From an uncultured Granulosicoccaceae bacterium (GTDB lineage Bacteria; Pseudomonadota; Gammaproteobacteria; Granulosicoccales; Granulosicoccaceae): a stretch of 35,876 nucleotides of DNA. The translations under genes were made by a program, and so were the position numbers. How positions within the stretch are numbered: the stretch's first letter is position 1; each line of letters begins with the position of its first letter. The notes below the pieces were generated by a model. The model was not told the origin of the DNA, made no database searches, and saw nothing but the letters and a program-made list of their open reading frames with translations. The DNA lies in assembly GCA_938007995.1 (NCBI GenBank), contig CALLLW010000051.1:1-35876 (forward strand), given 5' to 3'. Below are positions 22,751 through 32,792 of the stretch, piece after piece.

Positions 22751-22773
22751 ACTACTTGATGCTGGATGCTTTC

Positions 22774-24594
22774 TCAGGTATCGCTATCGAGGAAGCTTCG
22801 CAGTTGCTCTGAGCGAGTAGGGTGGCGCAGCTTGCGCAGTGCCTTGGCTTCTATCTGACGTATACGCTCGCGGGTAACGTCGAACTGTTTACCGACTTCT
22901 TCAAGCGTGTGATCAGTATTCATGTCTATACCAAAACGCATCCGCAGTACTTTAGCTTCACGAGGTGTCAGGCTTGCCAGTACTTCGTGGGTGGTCTCAC
23001 CCAGGCCACCCGAGGTGGCGGAGTCGACTGGTGAAAGAATATTTTGATCTTCGATGAAGTCACCCAGGTGCGAGTCTTCATCGTCGCCAATCGGGGTTTC
23101 CATTGAGATCGGTTCTTTGGCAATCTTCAGAACCTTGCGGATCTTATCTTCCGGCATCTCCATTTTTTCAGCAAGCTCTTCAGGCGTTGCTTCGCGCCCC
23201 ATTTGTTGCAGCATCTGCCTTGAGATGCGGTTGAGCTTGTTGATTGTTTCGATCATGTGTACCGGAATACGAATGGTACGCGCCTGATCAGCGATTGATC
23301 GGGTGATCGCCTGCCTGATCCACCAGGTTGCATAGGTTGAAAATTTGTAGCCGCGACGGTATTCGAACTTGTCTACCGCTTTCATTAGGCCGATGTTGCC
23401 TTCCTGAATGAGATCAAGAAACTGCAGTCCACGGTTGGTATATTTTTTCGCGATTGAAATAACCAGTCGCAGGTTGGCTTCAACCATCTCTTTTTTGGCG
23501 CGTCTGGCTTTGGCTTCACCAATAGAGATGCGACGGCTGATCTCTTTTATCTGGTTAACAGTCAGCTTGGTTTCTTCTTCAATGCTCTGTAGCCGGCGCT
23601 GGTAGCGCTCGAATTCTTCACGCTGCTCAGCGAGTTTGGCACCGTATGCTTCACCGCTGGCGATTCTTTGATCAAGCCATGCCGGATCGGTTTCATTGGT
23701 CGGGAAACTTGAGATAAATTCCTTGCGCGGCATGCCACATTGGCTGATGCAGATATCGCGAATAGCTTTTTCCTGCGTGCGGATGCGGTCAACTTTCTCG
23801 CGCAGTGCGCGAGTGAGCTGGTCAACAAAATTTGGCGAGAGTTTGATCTCTCTGATCATCTCGGTGGTTTTTGCTGTGGCTTTTTCAAGATCCGGGCTGC
23901 TGCCGTCTTTTATTTTGCCAATTGCTGTCATGGCTTTTCGGTGCGCCGCTTCAAGCGCTACCATGCGCTCGCGGACTTCTTCCGGATCAGGGCCGGTATC
24001 AACGACTTCGTCGTCGTCATCGCTGTCCTCAGCGTCGGCCTGTTGTTGTGCCGGTGTTGGAATTTCGTCAGGCGCGTTGGGGTCGATGAAGCCAACCAGC
24101 AGATCATTCATGCGGGCTTCTTCGGCGGCGACTTTAGTGTAGCGGTCGAGTATTGACTGCACTGTACCGGGGTAGGCGGAAAGCGCGGTCAGAACCTGAC
24201 CCAGTCCCTCTTCGATGCGCTTGGCAATTTCAATCTCACCTTCCCGGGTGAGTAGCTCAACCGTGCCCATCTCGCGCATGTACATGCGCACCGGATCGGT
24301 GGTGCGACCGAACTCACCATCGACACTAGCAAGCGCCGCGGCGGCTTCGTCGGCGGCGTCTTCATCAGTGCTGACGTTGGTACTGCTATCAGACAGAATC
24401 AGCGTGTCAGCATCAGGTGCTGCCTCATGGACGGTAATGCCCATGTCATTGATTGTTGCGATGATCTCTTCGACCTGATCGGTGTCAACCATGCCATCTG
24501 GCAGGTGATCATTGACCTCGGCGTATGTCAGGTAGCCCTGCTCTTTGCCCTTGACGATGAGTTCGCGAATACGGGACTGTTGATTCTGGTCCAT
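22774..24594 (-). CDS. rpoD: RNA polymerase primary sigma factor, sigma-70
   Basis: 606 residues from ATG 24592-24594, the conserved start (M-D-Q-N-Q-Q-S-R). An in-frame GTG at 24622-24624 has a better Shine-Dalgarno (AAGGTG) and would add ten residues, so the true start is open. Region 1.1 holds [17 protein letters not shown]. Region 1.2 is [14 protein letters not shown]. An acidic non-conserved region contains a D-D-D-D run. Region 2 includes the -10 recognition helix ([12 protein letters not shown]). Region 4 has the -35 helix-turn-helix ([10 protein letters not shown]). The protein is the housekeeping promoter-recognition subunit of RNA polymerase. It is not preceded by dnaG; the divergent neighbour is tkt. 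Confidence 0.97.
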   Translation of the reverse strand: MDQNQQSRIRELIVKGKEQGYLTYAEVNDHLPDGMVDTDQVEEIIATINDMGITVHEAAPDADTLILSDSSTNVSTDEDAADEAAAALASVDGEFGRTTDPVRMYMREMGTVELLTREGEIEIAKRIEEGLGQVLTALSAYPGTVQSILDRYTKVAAEEARMNDLLVGFIDPNAPDEIPTPAQQQADAEDSDDDDEVVDTGPDPEEVRERMVALEAAHRKAMTAIGKIKDGSSPDLEKATAKTTEMIREIKLSPNFVDQLTRALREKVDRIRTQEKAIRDICISQCGMPRKEFISSFPTNETDPAWLDQRIASGEAYGAKLAEQREEFERYQRRLQSIEEETKLTVNQIKEISRRISIGEAKARRAKKEMVEANLRLVISIAKKYTNRGLQFLDLIQEGNIGLMKAVDKFEYRRGYKFSTYATWWIRQAITRSIADQARTIRIPVHMIETINKLNRISRQMLQQMGREATPEELAEKMEMPEDKIRKVLKIAKEPISMETPIGDDEDSHLGDFIEDQNILSPVDSATSGGLGETTHEVLASLTPREAKVLRMRFGIDMNTDHTLEEVGKQFDVTRERIRQIEAKALRKLRHPTRSEQLRSFLDSDT

Positions 24595-24652
24595 AGGGGT
24601 CTTTCGTACTGATCTGGCTGACACGAATACACCTTATTAAACGCAAACCACC

Positions 24653-24681
24653 AGTCTAGCGAAATGACGTGTTTTTGTCCA
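24653..24681 (-). promoter_or_regulatory. Sigma-70 promoter of rpoD
   Basis: On the minus strand TGGACA (24681-24676) and TAGACT (24658-24653) are separated by 17 nt. They match the -35 consensus at 5 of 6 and the -10 at 4 of 6. Transcription would begin near 24646, about 20 nt before the GTG and 50 nt before the ATG of rpoD. Confidence 0.6.
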
Positions 24682-24813
24682 GCGCCAGAGTCTGATTTTG
24701 CAGGAAGAAGTCAAGCTATGGCTGGTGTGAAATTTTTCAAGAATTTCGCCATTATCCGGTTTGTTTTAACAAACTGAAAAACACGCTGACGGGCAACTGA
24801 TCGAACTTCACAG

Positions 24814-24842
24814 TTTCCGGCAGTTGCTGCAAATGCTATATT
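24814..24842 (+). promoter_or_regulatory. Candidate extended -10 promoter for tkt-gap
   Basis: TGC-TATATT at 24834-24842 is an extended -10 element, with a weak TTTCCG -35 (24814-24819) 17 nt upstream. The predicted start leaves a 5' leader of about 150 nt before tkt. Confidence 0.35.
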
Positions 24843-25000
24843 TGCGGGCTTGCCAGCTTGTCTGGCCGTTCAATGTTGCAACCCGTGGCGCTTTGCGCCG
24901 GAATCGATCATGTTCAGCGCGGACAAATCAATACCAAACCTGCACCGGTGGCTCTGTTTTTCCGGTTAATAATCTACCTCGGGATTCGAGAATCTAGTTC

Positions 25001-26989
25001 ATGACTGACCACCGAACACTGGCTAATGCCATTCGTGCATTGAGTATGGATGCTGTGCAGCAGGCCAATTCCGGCCACCCGGGTGCGCCGATGGGTATGG
25101 CAGACATTGCAGAAACTCTCTGGAATGGCTTTTTAAAGCACAATCCGGCCAATCCGGACTGGATTGATCGTGACCGTTTTGTGCTGTCCAACGGGCACGG
25201 ATCAATGCTGCTGTATTCCCTACTGCACTTGTCTGGATATGACCTTGAACTGAAAGAGCTGAAAAACTTTCGACAGCTGCATTCAAAAACTCCGGGTCAC
25301 CCCGAATATGGCTATGCGCCAGGGGTTGAAACCACCACTGGCCCGCTGGGTCAGGGGCTGGGTAATGCTGTGGGTATGGCAATAGCCGAGCGCACACTCG
25401 CAGCACAGTACAACAAGCTGGAACATTCAATAATCGACCATTACACCTACACCTTCCTGGGCGACGGCTGCTTGATGGAAGGCATCTCACACGAGGTATG
25501 CTCGCTGGCTGGTACGCTGAAGCTTGGCAAACTCATCGCCTTCTATGATGACAACGGCATTTCGATTGATGGTGAAGTCGAGGGCTGGTTCAGTGACGAC
25601 ACACCAAAAAGATTCGAAAGTTACGGCTGGCATGTGATTGCCAATGTTGACGGTCATGATCGTGCGGCAATAGAGGCGGCAATCAAGGAAGCACAATTGC
25701 AGCACTGCAAACCCACCTTGATCTGCTGCCAGACAAAAATCGGCTTCGGGTCTCCTAATAAGGAAGGCAAGGAATCCAGTCACGGTGCACCGCTGGGTGC
25801 AGAGGAGATCGCACTGACGCGTGAAAAACTCGGCTGGACTCACGCACCGTTTGAAATCCCTGCTGACGTTTATGCTGCCTGGAATGCCACAGAGAAAGGC
25901 AGTGCCGCTGAATCTGAATGGCAAATAAAACTGGACCATTACCGTACGCAGTATCCGGATGAATGCGCTGAACTCGAACGCCGGATGGCGGGCGAAATGC
26001 CATCTGACTGGAATGAAAAAGCACAGTCGATCATCTCAGGAGTCGATCAGGCCGCTGAGAAAATTGCATCGCGCAAAGCATCGCAGAATGCTTTGAACGA
26101 TTTCGGCCCCATGCTGCCAGAGTTAATCGGTGGCTCTGCCGATCTAGCCGGGTCCAATCTGACTATCTGGTCTGGCAGTCGGGGCATTGAGGAACAGGCA
26201 GGCGGAAACTATATCTACTTTGGTGTCCGTGAGTTTGGTATGGCGGCCATCATGAATGGCATAGTCCTGCATGGTGGCTTTAAAGTATACGGTGCGACTT
26301 TCCTGATGTTTTCAGAATACGCGCGCAACGCTTTGCGTATGGCGGCGTTAATGAAAATTCCATCAGTGTTTGTTTTCACTCATGACTCGATTGGTCTGGG
26401 TGAAGATGGACCCACTCACCAGCCGGTGGAGCAGGCAGCAACACTTCGCTTAATGCCGAATATGGATGTCTGGCGTGCCTGTGATGCGGTTGAATCATCA
26501 GTCAGCTGGAAAGCAGCACTTGAAAGAACAGACGGACCAAGCAGCTTGCTGTTTAGCCGTCAGGCGCTGGCTCCGCAAACACGTACAAAAGAACAACTGG
26601 CAAACATCCAGAAAGGCGGCTACGTGCTGGTTGACTGCGCAGAGCCTCAGGCAATTATCATTGCAACCGGCTCTGAAGTGGCGTTGGCGGTTGATGCTCA
26701 GGCTGAGCTTGCAACACAGGGTATCAACTGCCGGGTAGTATCCATGCCGTCAACCAATGTGTTTGATCGGCAGAGTGACGCTTATAAAATGTCTGTTTTG
26801 CCGGAATCGGTAACCGCCAGGGTAGTCATTGAAGCAGGGGTGTCCGGTGGCTGGTACAAATACGCCGGAACCCGCTGTGCGATGATTTGTCTTGATCAGT
26901 TTGGTGAATCTGGTCCTGCTGATCAGGTTTTTGAATATTTCGGTTTTAACGTTGCCAATGTGGTTGGCAACGTCAAGGCACTTCTTTAG
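25001..26989 (+). CDS. tkt: Transketolase
   Basis: 662 residues, standard length. The enzyme moves two-carbon ketol units between sugar phosphates with thiamine diphosphate in the pentose phosphate pathway (or Calvin cycle). The N-terminus has [13 protein letters not shown] (His 26 at the active site), then [14 protein letters not shown] and the ThDP/Mg motif G-D-G (154-156) in [10 protein letters not shown]. The second half has the pyrimidine-domain segment [14 protein letters not shown] and [15 protein letters not shown]. It is followed by gap after only 23 bp, so the two are probably one transcript. No Rubisco or phosphoribulokinase in the window. Confidence 0.97.
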   Translation: MTDHRTLANAIRALSMDAVQQANSGHPGAPMGMADIAETLWNGFLKHNPANPDWIDRDRFVLSNGHGSMLLYSLLHLSGYDLELKELKNFRQLHSKTPGHPEYGYAPGVETTTGPLGQGLGNAVGMAIAERTLAAQYNKLEHSIIDHYTYTFLGDGCLMEGISHEVCSLAGTLKLGKLIAFYDDNGISIDGEVEGWFSDDTPKRFESYGWHVIANVDGHDRAAIEAAIKEAQLQHCKPTLICCQTKIGFGSPNKEGKESSHGAPLGAEEIALTREKLGWTHAPFEIPADVYAAWNATEKGSAAESEWQIKLDHYRTQYPDECAELERRMAGEMPSDWNEKAQSIISGVDQAAEKIASRKASQNALNDFGPMLPELIGGSADLAGSNLTIWSGSRGIEEQAGGNYIYFGVREFGMAAIMNGIVLHGGFKVYGATFLMFSEYARNALRMAALMKIPSVFVFTHDSIGLGEDGPTHQPVEQAATLRLMPNMDVWRACDAVESSVSWKAALERTDGPSSLLFSRQALAPQTRTKEQLANIQKGGYVLVDCAEPQAIIIATGSEVALAVDAQAELATQGINCRVVSMPSTNVFDRQSDAYKMSVLPESVTARVVIEAGVSGGWYKYAGTRCAMICLDQFGESGPADQVFEYFGFNVANVVGNVKALL

Positions 26990-27012
26990 TTTAACTTGGA
27001 GCATATAATTTA

Positions 27013-28014
27013 ATGGCGATCAAAATTGCTATAAACGGTTACGGGCGTATCGGGCGTAATATCCTGAGAGCACTTTTTGAATCTGGCCGTAACAAAGAAT
27101 TTGACGTAGTTGCCATCAACGATCTCGGTAACACTGAGACCAATGCGCACCTCACCAAGTACGATACTGCACATGGTCGTTTCCCTGGTGAGGTAGTGGT
27201 TGATGGTGATGACATGATCGTCAATGGAGATCGCATCAAGGTTTTTGCCGAGCGTGATCCGTCCAAACTGCCCTGGGGTGATCACGATGTAGATGTTGTA
27301 CTTGAATGTACCGGTTTCTTTGCCTCTAAAGAAAAAGCCAGTGCGCACATTGCCGGTGGTGCCAAGAAAGTAATCATTTCAGCACCTGGCGGTGCAGACG
27401 TTGATGCCACTGTGGTCTATGGCGTAAACGAAGATACATTGAAGGCATCAGATACTGTTATATCCAATGCCAGTTGTACCACTAACTGCCTGGCACCAAT
27501 GGCCAAGGTGTTACATGAAAAAATTGGTCTGGTTAATGGATTGATGACAACCATCCACGCCTACACCAATGATCAGGTTCTAACTGACGTGTATCACTCT
27601 GACCTGCGTCGTGCGCGTTCTGCGACGATGTCAATGATTCCAACCAGTACCGGTGCGGCAAAAGCGGTGGGCCTGGTATTGCCTGAACTGAATGGCAAGC
27701 TCGATGGTTTCTCTGTGCGCGTACCAACCATTAACGTTTCACTTGTCGATTTGTCTTTTGTGGCGGCTCGCGAAACTTCTGTTGAAGAAGTCAATCAGGT
27801 AATGAAAGACGCTGCAGACAATAAAGTATTGTCTTACACAGAAGAGCCACTGGTATCTACAGATTTTAATCACACGAGTACAACCTCTAACTTTGATGCA
27901 GGCATGACTCGCGTCAACGGCAATCTGGTCAAGTGTTGCTCCTGGTACGACAACGAGTGGGGATTCTCCAATCGTATGCTCGATACCACTGTGGCACTAA
28001 TGAACGCTAAGTAA
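27013..28014 (+). CDS. gap: Glyceraldehyde-3-phosphate dehydrogenase, type I
   Basis: 333 residues with GGAG about 12 nt upstream of ATG. It interconverts glyceraldehyde 3-phosphate and 1,3-bisphosphoglycerate with NAD(P). The Rossmann start is [12 protein letters not shown], and A-I-N-D-L keeps the Asp typical of NAD preference. The catalytic motif [12 protein letters not shown] has Cys 155, and His 182 lies in [23 protein letters not shown] marks the C-terminus. It is the second gene of tkt-gap and ends at a strong terminator, so pgk downstream needs its own promoter or read-through. Confidence 0.97.
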   Translation: MAIKIAINGYGRIGRNILRALFESGRNKEFDVVAINDLGNTETNAHLTKYDTAHGRFPGEVVVDGDDMIVNGDRIKVFAERDPSKLPWGDHDVDVVLECTGFFASKEKASAHIAGGAKKVIISAPGGADVDATVVYGVNEDTLKASDTVISNASCTTNCLAPMAKVLHEKIGLVNGLMTTIHAYTNDQVLTDVYHSDLRRARSATMSMIPTSTGAAKAVGLVLPELNGKLDGFSVRVPTINVSLVDLSFVAARETSVEEVNQVMKDAADNKVLSYTEEPLVSTDFNHTSTTSNFDAGMTRVNGNLVKCCSWYDNEWGFSNRMLDTTVALMNAK

Positions 28015-28032
28015 AGTTGATTAGTAGCTATC

Positions 28033-28060
28033 AGGCCGGTCAGTAAGATCGGCCTTTTTG
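28033..28060 (+). terminator. Rho-independent terminator after gap
   Basis: AGGCCGGTC (28033-28041) pairs with GATCGGCCT (28047-28055), nine pairs including one G-U, around an AGTAA loop. A T5 run ends the signal, starting 19 bp past the gap stop. Confidence 0.85.
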
Positions 28061-28080
28061 TATAAAAGCCTGTAATTAGT

Positions 28081-28251
28081 GGACCACTTGAAAAATAAGG
28101 TAAAAGTTTTCTTCGCCACAGACGCCATCGATGCGTTGCCATCATTGATAAAATATGGACTAGACGGAGGGCCTGCTATGCCTGCGTTTTTCCGCCTTAT
28201 TTTGGCGCCTGTGGCTGTGAAAACTTTGTCACCCTGTTTCTCAAGTGGCCC
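28081..28251. repeat. 171-bp MITE-like palindromic element, copy 1
   Basis: The ends are inverted copies: GGACCACTTGA... at left and ...TCAAGTGGCCC at right. Imperfect pairing continues through AAAGTTTTC and GCCACAGACGCCA/GGCGCCTGTGGC, so most of the element folds into one long hairpin. A second copy lies at 32934-33104 with the same length and 24 differences by my count (about 86% identity). No transposase is encoded, which suggests a non-autonomous element mobilised in trans. It separates gap from pgk. Confidence 0.8.
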
Positions 28252-28292
28252 ACTAGATAACTGGCTGGCAACAGCGAATTAATTCCGGACCA

Positions 28293-29468
28293 ATGAAAAC
28301 TCTTAATACCATTGATGTGGCCGCTAAGCGTGTACTGATTCGTGCAGACTTGAATGTGCCGGTTAAAGACGGGGTTGTAACGTCTGACTTAAGAATCGTT
28401 GCATCAATTCCAACGATTAAACTGGCACTTGAAAAAGGTGCCTCTGTGATGGTGATGTCACACCTTGGCCGACCAACTGAAGGCCAGCCGGAATCACAGT
28501 ATTCTTTGCAGCCGGTGGCTGATCACATGAGCAAGTTACTCGGACAGCCAGTGAATCTGATAAGTGACTATCTTGATAAGCTGCCTGAAGTGGCTGCAGG
28601 CACAGTCGCACTGCTTGAAAATGTACGCTTTAACACAGGTGAAAAGTCCGATGACCCGGCGCTTGCCAAAAGCTACGCCGCTTTGTGTGATGTATTTGTT
28701 ATGGACGCCTTTGGTACAGCGCATCGTGCACAGGCATCAACACACGGTGTGGCACAGTATGCAACTGTTGCCTGCGCCGGTCCGTTGCTCGAAGGTGAAT
28801 TAAACGCGCTGGGCAAGGCGCTTGATAATCCAAAACGGCCAATGGTCGCTGTGGTTGGCGGATCAAAAGTATCCACCAAACTAACTGTGCTCGAATCTCT
28901 ATCAGGCATCGTTGACCAACTGATCGTCGGTGGTGGTATTGCCAATACTTTTATCGCCGCCAGCGGACACCAGGTTGGAAAGTCGTTATATGAAGAAGAT
29001 CTGGTCGATGAAGCCAATAGGCTGATGGCCGCTGCCAAAGAAAAAGGCAGTATTATCCCGGTACCGGTTGATGTCGTTTGCGGTGCTGAATTTTCAGAAA
29101 ACACGCCTGCTACCACTTGCACGGTAGACGCAGTCACTGAAGAGGCGATGATCTTCGACGTAGGTCCCGAGACCGCAGCACAGTACGCTGAGATATTAAA
29201 GAACGCCGGTACGATCGTCTGGAACGGACCGGTTGGTGTATTCGAGTTCGCAAGTTTTGCCGAAGGCACCAAAGTGGTGGGCCAGGCTATAGCAGATTCC
29301 AATGCGTTCTCTATTGCAGGTGGTGGTGATACGTTGGCCGCGGTCGATCAGTTTGGTCTTACTGAAAATATTAGCTATATCTCCACGGGCGGCGGTGCTT
29401 TCCTTGAATTTCTTGAGGGTAAAGTACTACCGGCTGTGGCTATGCTGGAAAAACGAAGTGCAGGGTAA
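28293..29468 (+). CDS. pgk: Phosphoglycerate kinase
   Basis: 391 residues, typical bacterial length. It transfers phosphate between 1,3-bisphosphoglycerate and ADP in glycolysis. Motifs in order: [14 protein letters not shown] near residue 15, [10 protein letters not shown] (about 55-64), [39 protein letters not shown] and the C-terminal nucleotide loop [14 protein letters not shown]. The next gene, pyk, starts 27 bp downstream, so they are likely co-transcribed. Upstream lies a MITE-like element rather than the usual short gap to gap. Confidence 0.97.
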   Translation: MKTLNTIDVAAKRVLIRADLNVPVKDGVVTSDLRIVASIPTIKLALEKGASVMVMSHLGRPTEGQPESQYSLQPVADHMSKLLGQPVNLISDYLDKLPEVAAGTVALLENVRFNTGEKSDDPALAKSYAALCDVFVMDAFGTAHRAQASTHGVAQYATVACAGPLLEGELNALGKALDNPKRPMVAVVGGSKVSTKLTVLESLSGIVDQLIVGGGIANTFIAASGHQVGKSLYEEDLVDEANRLMAAAKEKGSIIPVPVDVVCGAEFSENTPATTCTVDAVTEEAMIFDVGPETAAQYAEILKNAGTIVWNGPVGVFEFASFAEGTKVVGQAIADSNAFSIAGGGDTLAAVDQFGLTENISYISTGGGAFLEFLEGKVLPAVAMLEKRSAG

Positions 29469-29495
29469 ATTAACCTTAACTCCTTCAAGGAAAAT

Positions 29496-30947
29496 ATGCG
29501 CAGAACCAAAATTGTAGCAACCCTTGGCCCCGCCACTGATGAAGATGATGCACTGCGGGAAGTTATCGCCGCCGGTGTCAATGTTGTGAGGGTTAACTTC
29601 TCTCACGGAACCGCCGATGATCATCGCAAACGAGTGGAGAAGGTTCGCAGAATCGCCAAAGAGGAAGGCTGTATTGTTGGCATACTCGGTGATCTGCAGG
29701 GTCCAAAGATTCGTTTGTCAGACTTTGTTGATGGATCAATAGAGCTTGCTAACGGCGATACATTCACGCTTGATGTGAATCACGATGATAAGGCCGGTAA
29801 TCAACAGGTGGTGGGTTGTACCTATGAGAACCTGCCAAACGATATAAGTGCTGGTCGTGTGCTGGTGCTTGACGACGGCCGCATTGTACTCAAGGCCAAA
29901 GAAATAGATGGCAGCAAGATTCACACAGAAGTCATTGTTGGTGGCAAGCTGTCCAACCGCAAGGGCATTAATCTGCGTGGCGGTGGTTTGTCTGCACCGG
30001 CAATTACTGAAAAAGATATGGAAGACCTTAAGCTTGCTGCTGAACTTAAGATTGACTACCTCGGTGTTTCTTTTCCGCGTGATGCGGCAGATATCAACCA
30101 TGCGCGCAAGCTACTCAATGAAGCAGGCAGTGATGCAGGTATTGTTGCCAAGATAGAGCGCGCCGAAGCAGTGGATGCTATTGATGAAATACTCGAAGCC
30201 ACAGATGTAATTATGGTTGCCCGTGGTGATCTGGGTGTTGAAATCGGTGACCCCGAGCTGCCGGCGGTACAGAAAGATCTGATCAACAAAGCACGCACGG
30301 CCAACAAAGTGGTAATCACTGCAACGCAAATGATGGAGTCGATGGTCAGCAGCCCGATTCCCACCCGTGCTGAAGTGTTTGATGTGGCCAACGCTGTGCT
30401 TGATGGCACAGATGCGGTGATGTTGTCGGCCGAGAGTGCAGTTGGCAAATACCCATCTAATGCGGTGGCTTCAATGGGGCGCATTTGTGAACACGCAGAG
30501 AAGCAGCGTAAAGCGACTGAATCGCAGCATCGTCTGCATCTGAGGTTTGATCGAATAGACGAATCGATAGCAATGTCTGCCATGTACGCGGCAAATCATC
30601 TGGATGTAACTGCAATTGGTGCGCTGACTGAAACCGGTTCTACTGCACTGTGGATGTCGCGGATTAGTTCCAGTATCCCAATCTATGCGGTGACTTTAAA
30701 CGAAGATACCTGTACCCGCGTGACGCTATATCGTGGCGTGTACCCAATCAGTATTGACCGGCAATTGACTTCATCATATGAAGCCAATCAACTTGTGGTG
30801 CGGAAACTGGTTGAAGCGGGGACAGCTGAAGAGGGCGACCACATTATCATTACCAAGGGCGATATGTTCGGCGTCGCCAGTGGTACCAACTCGATGAAAA
30901 TCGTGCGGGTAGGAGACTGGTTGGGCGAAGACGGATCCGTTGAGTAG
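29496..30947 (+). CDS. pyk: Pyruvate kinase
   Basis: 483 residues with AAGGAA about 6 nt before the ATG. It makes pyruvate and ATP from phosphoenolpyruvate and ADP. The barrel begins R-R-T-K-I-V-A-T-L-G-P-A. R-V-N-F-S-H-G, G-D-L-Q-G-P-K-I-R, A-K-I-E-R-A-E-A (catalytic Lys), M-V-A-R-G-D-L-G-V-E-I-G and I-T-A-T-Q-M-M-E-S-M are the metal and substrate motifs. The C-terminal regulatory domain runs from about 350 to 483. It follows pgk closely. Whether it is the PykA or PykF type I cannot tell by eye. Confidence 0.96.
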   Translation: MRRTKIVATLGPATDEDDALREVIAAGVNVVRVNFSHGTADDHRKRVEKVRRIAKEEGCIVGILGDLQGPKIRLSDFVDGSIELANGDTFTLDVNHDDKAGNQQVVGCTYENLPNDISAGRVLVLDDGRIVLKAKEIDGSKIHTEVIVGGKLSNRKGINLRGGGLSAPAITEKDMEDLKLAAELKIDYLGVSFPRDAADINHARKLLNEAGSDAGIVAKIERAEAVDAIDEILEATDVIMVARGDLGVEIGDPELPAVQKDLINKARTANKVVITATQMMESMVSSPIPTRAEVFDVANAVLDGTDAVMLSAESAVGKYPSNAVASMGRICEHAEKQRKATESQHRLHLRFDRIDESIAMSAMYAANHLDVTAIGALTETGSTALWMSRISSSIPIYAVTLNEDTCTRVTLYRGVYPISIDRQLTSSYEANQLVVRKLVEAGTAEEGDHIIITKGDMFGVASGTNSMKIVRVGDWLGEDGSVE

Positions 30948-31256
30948 TAGTCTGGCAGATTCCCTCAATTCAGCTTGCCATTGTACCAGGCAATCGTATA
31001 GGGCAATCGTACAGGGCAATCGGGTCGGCAATTGGAGTGGTAATAGACTATAAGCAAGGTATACAGATTGCGTCAGGGAGCTTAAATCTGCGCTTATATG
31101 CATCTCACATGCGCAGTTATATTTTGAGGCGGCGTCTCGCTGGAAAAAATGCCGGCAATACCGGTTATCTGGAAAGTCAGCTTATCTATCTGGATTTGCT
31201 GGCAACGCTTAAATTAGTTAACAACAGACAAAAAATTACTGTGGCAGGAGAAAATC
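30948..31256 (+). other. pyk-aldolase intergenic region
   Basis: About 310 bp without a convincing gene. It holds a tandem repeat at 30988-31035 and then AT-rich sequence leading to the aldolase Shine-Dalgarno (GGCAGGAG). No clear terminator or promoter was seen. Confidence 0.5.
30988..31035 (+). repeat. Short 13-bp tandem repeat
   Basis: GGCAATCGTA begins at 30989 and again at 31002. GGCAATCG follows at 31015 and a worn GGCAATTG at 31027, a period of 13, 13 and 12 bp. Confidence 0.8.
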
Positions 31257-32147
31257 ATGAGTAACTTCGATCAACAGCTTGAAAAGGTTCGTACTGAATC
31301 CGGCTTTATTGCAGCGCTGGATCAAAGCGGCGGCAGCACGCCAAAAGCACTGGGTCAATATGGCGTGACTGAAGACAAATGGAGCAACGATGACGAAATG
31401 TTCGATCTGGTTCATCAGATGCGAACTCGTATTGTTACTGCTGATGCCTTTAATGGTCAGCGAATAATCGGTGCCATTTTGTTTGAAGGCACAATGGACA
31501 AAGAAATAGGTGGCGTTGGCTCGGCAGAATTTCTTTGGTCACAAAAAAATGTTGTGCCTTTTCTGAAAGTCGATAAAGGGCTTGAAGATGAAGCCAATGG
31601 TGTTCAGCTGATGAAGCCAATGCCCGACCTTGACGCGTTGCTTGATCGTGCAAAAAGCAAAGGTGTTTTTGGTACCAAGATGCGCTCTGTTATCAAACAG
31701 GCCAATGAAGAGGGCATCAAGCAGATTGTTGATCAGCAGTTTGCGGTGGGTATGCAGATTGTTGCCAAAGGTCTGGTGCCGATTCTTGAGCCGGAAGTTG
31801 ACATTAACTGCCCGGATAAACAGGCAGCTGAAGATATCTTGAAAAAACATTTGATGGCAGGCCTTGAAGCGCTTAATGATGAACTGGTGATGTTCAAGCT
31901 GACATTACCGGAAACAGCCCGGCACTACAGGGAGTGTATTGATCACAAAAATATGGTGAAAGTAGTAGCGCTGTCCGGCGGTTATTCTCGTCAGGAAGCC
32001 AATCGCCGTTTGGCTGAAAACCCTAAGATGGTTGCCAGCTTTTCGCGTGCACTGGTAGAGGGATTAACCGATCAGATGACTGATGAAGAATTCAATGCCC
32101 ACCTCGATGAAGGCATTGATTCTATTTACCAGGCATCTGCTGCATAG
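31257..32147 (+). CDS. Fructose-bisphosphate aldolase, class I
   Basis: 296 residues with a strong AGGAG 7 nt before the ATG. It cleaves fructose 1,6-bisphosphate to two triose phosphates by a Schiff-base mechanism. The bacterial class I form (Staphylococcus-type, about 296 residues) is recognised by G-F-I-A-A-L-D-Q-S-G-G-S-T-P-K-A-L near the N-terminus, I-L-E-P-E-V-D-I (about 176-183) and M-F-K-L-T-L-P-E, where Lys 214 is the expected Schiff-base lysine. This differs from the metal-dependent class II aldolase that is usual beside gap and pgk in proteobacteria. It ends at a strong terminator. Confidence 0.95.
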   Translation: MSNFDQQLEKVRTESGFIAALDQSGGSTPKALGQYGVTEDKWSNDDEMFDLVHQMRTRIVTADAFNGQRIIGAILFEGTMDKEIGGVGSAEFLWSQKNVVPFLKVDKGLEDEANGVQLMKPMPDLDALLDRAKSKGVFGTKMRSVIKQANEEGIKQIVDQQFAVGMQIVAKGLVPILEPEVDINCPDKQAAEDILKKHLMAGLEALNDELVMFKLTLPETARHYRECIDHKNMVKVVALSGGYSRQEANRRLAENPKMVASFSRALVEGLTDQMTDEEFNAHLDEGIDSIYQASAA

Positions 32148-32166
32148 CAGTTTTTAATGTTTGCTC

Positions 32167-32203
32167 AAAAAAAGGTGGCCGAATTATCGGCCACCTTTTT
32201 TTT
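32167..32203 (+). terminator. Rho-independent terminator after the aldolase
   Basis: GGTGGCCGA (32174-32182) pairs perfectly with TCGGCCACC (32187-32195) around an ATTA loop, flanked by an A7 run and a T8 run. It can work in both directions, also ending the convergent DUF393 gene. Confidence 0.92.
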
Positions 32204-32230
32204 GCCTTGCATTAATTCGTTAGGGATTTG

Positions 32231-32605
32231 TCACTGGCGGCGGCTTCGAAAATATAAAAACACCTTGTACGCTGCCTCTGCGATAGATCGTACGACGGGT
32301 AACTTAGTCACAAAGCCGATTACTTTCAGCGCCGGGATACTGGACCAGAGTTCTGAAAACGCCGCGGCACCGCTGACCAGCGTGCCATCGCTGCGGCGAA
32401 CATGAAATCTTTCCATTGCCTGATTTGTTTGAAGATCACAGGCCACATGTGAGTCATTTTCTTTACTGACGTCCTGCCAGGTGATCGTCTCAGTGGCGCG
32501 TCGATTTTTGTACCAGTTAATTTCACGGCTGCAGACAGGGCAACTTCCGTCATAGTAAACGGTCAAGGTTTGGTCTTTTGTGTCGCTAATGTCGTTCGCA
32601 CTCAT
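32231..32605 (-). CDS. DCC-family (DUF393) thiol-disulfide oxidoreductase-like protein
   Basis: 124 residues from ATG 32603-32605, with AAGGCG about 11 nt upstream. The DCC family is named for a D-x-x-C-x-x-C motif: here V-Y-Y-D-G-S-C-P-V-C-S-R-E-I-N-W-Y, with cysteines 24 and 27 by my count. The rest follows the family: a segment with R-R-S-D-G-T-L-V-S-G-A-A-A-F and a hydrophobic P-A-L-K-V-I-G-F-V near the C-terminus. A redox role is predicted for the family but substrates are unknown. It is convergent with the aldolase gene and shares its terminator. Confidence 0.85.
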   Translation of the reverse strand: MSANDISDTKDQTLTVYYDGSCPVCSREINWYKNRRATETITWQDVSKENDSHVACDLQTNQAMERFHVRRSDGTLVSGAAAFSELWSSIPALKVIGFVTKLPVVRSIAEAAYKVFLYFRSRRQ

Positions 32606-32664
32606 TATTTAGCAGCGCCTTGGGGATGAATTTATCTGATTGTGAGATTTTGTGGCCATACAGC

Positions 32665-32692
32665 TTGCGTTTATATTGTCATGACATAATAA
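32665..32692 (+). promoter_or_regulatory. Candidate promoter for the 22-residue ORF
   Basis: TTGCGT (32665-32670), a 16-nt spacer and TAATAA (32687-32692) make a moderate sigma-70 match, leaving a leader of about 95 nt before the small ORF. A separate TTGACA occurs at 32705 but lacks a good -10. Confidence 0.3.
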
Positions 32693-32792
32693 GCCTGTAT
32701 TTATTTGACATCTCAATTTCAGGTATGCAATTTGCAGCCCTCGCGCTCGCACAGAGTAATCGAACAACACACCTTAATCAGGAGAAATATCA

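Larger units (their letters stand above)
24595..25000. other. rpoD-tkt divergent intergenic region
   Basis: About 400 bp with no gene. It holds the rpoD promoter at 24653-24681 and a candidate tkt promoter at 24814-24842. Nothing else was recognised. Confidence 0.6.

Noticed and set aside
23696..24142. Plus-strand ORFs of up to 148 residues antisense to rpoD
   Set aside because: Shadows of the conserved rpoD coding sequence.
28079..28282. 67-residue ORF over the first MITE-like element
   Set aside because: The frame is open in both copies, but substitutions are mostly non-synonymous and the sequence is palindromic; no ribosome site.
25001..29468. Calvin cycle operon
   Set aside because: tkt, gap and pgk fit, but no Rubisco or phosphoribulokinase is present and pyruvate kinase follows, so glycolysis/pentose phosphate is the simpler reading.
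31037..31264. 75-residue ORF overlapping the aldolase start
   Set aside because: GTG start without a properly spaced ribosome site, and it covers the aldolase Shine-Dalgarno.
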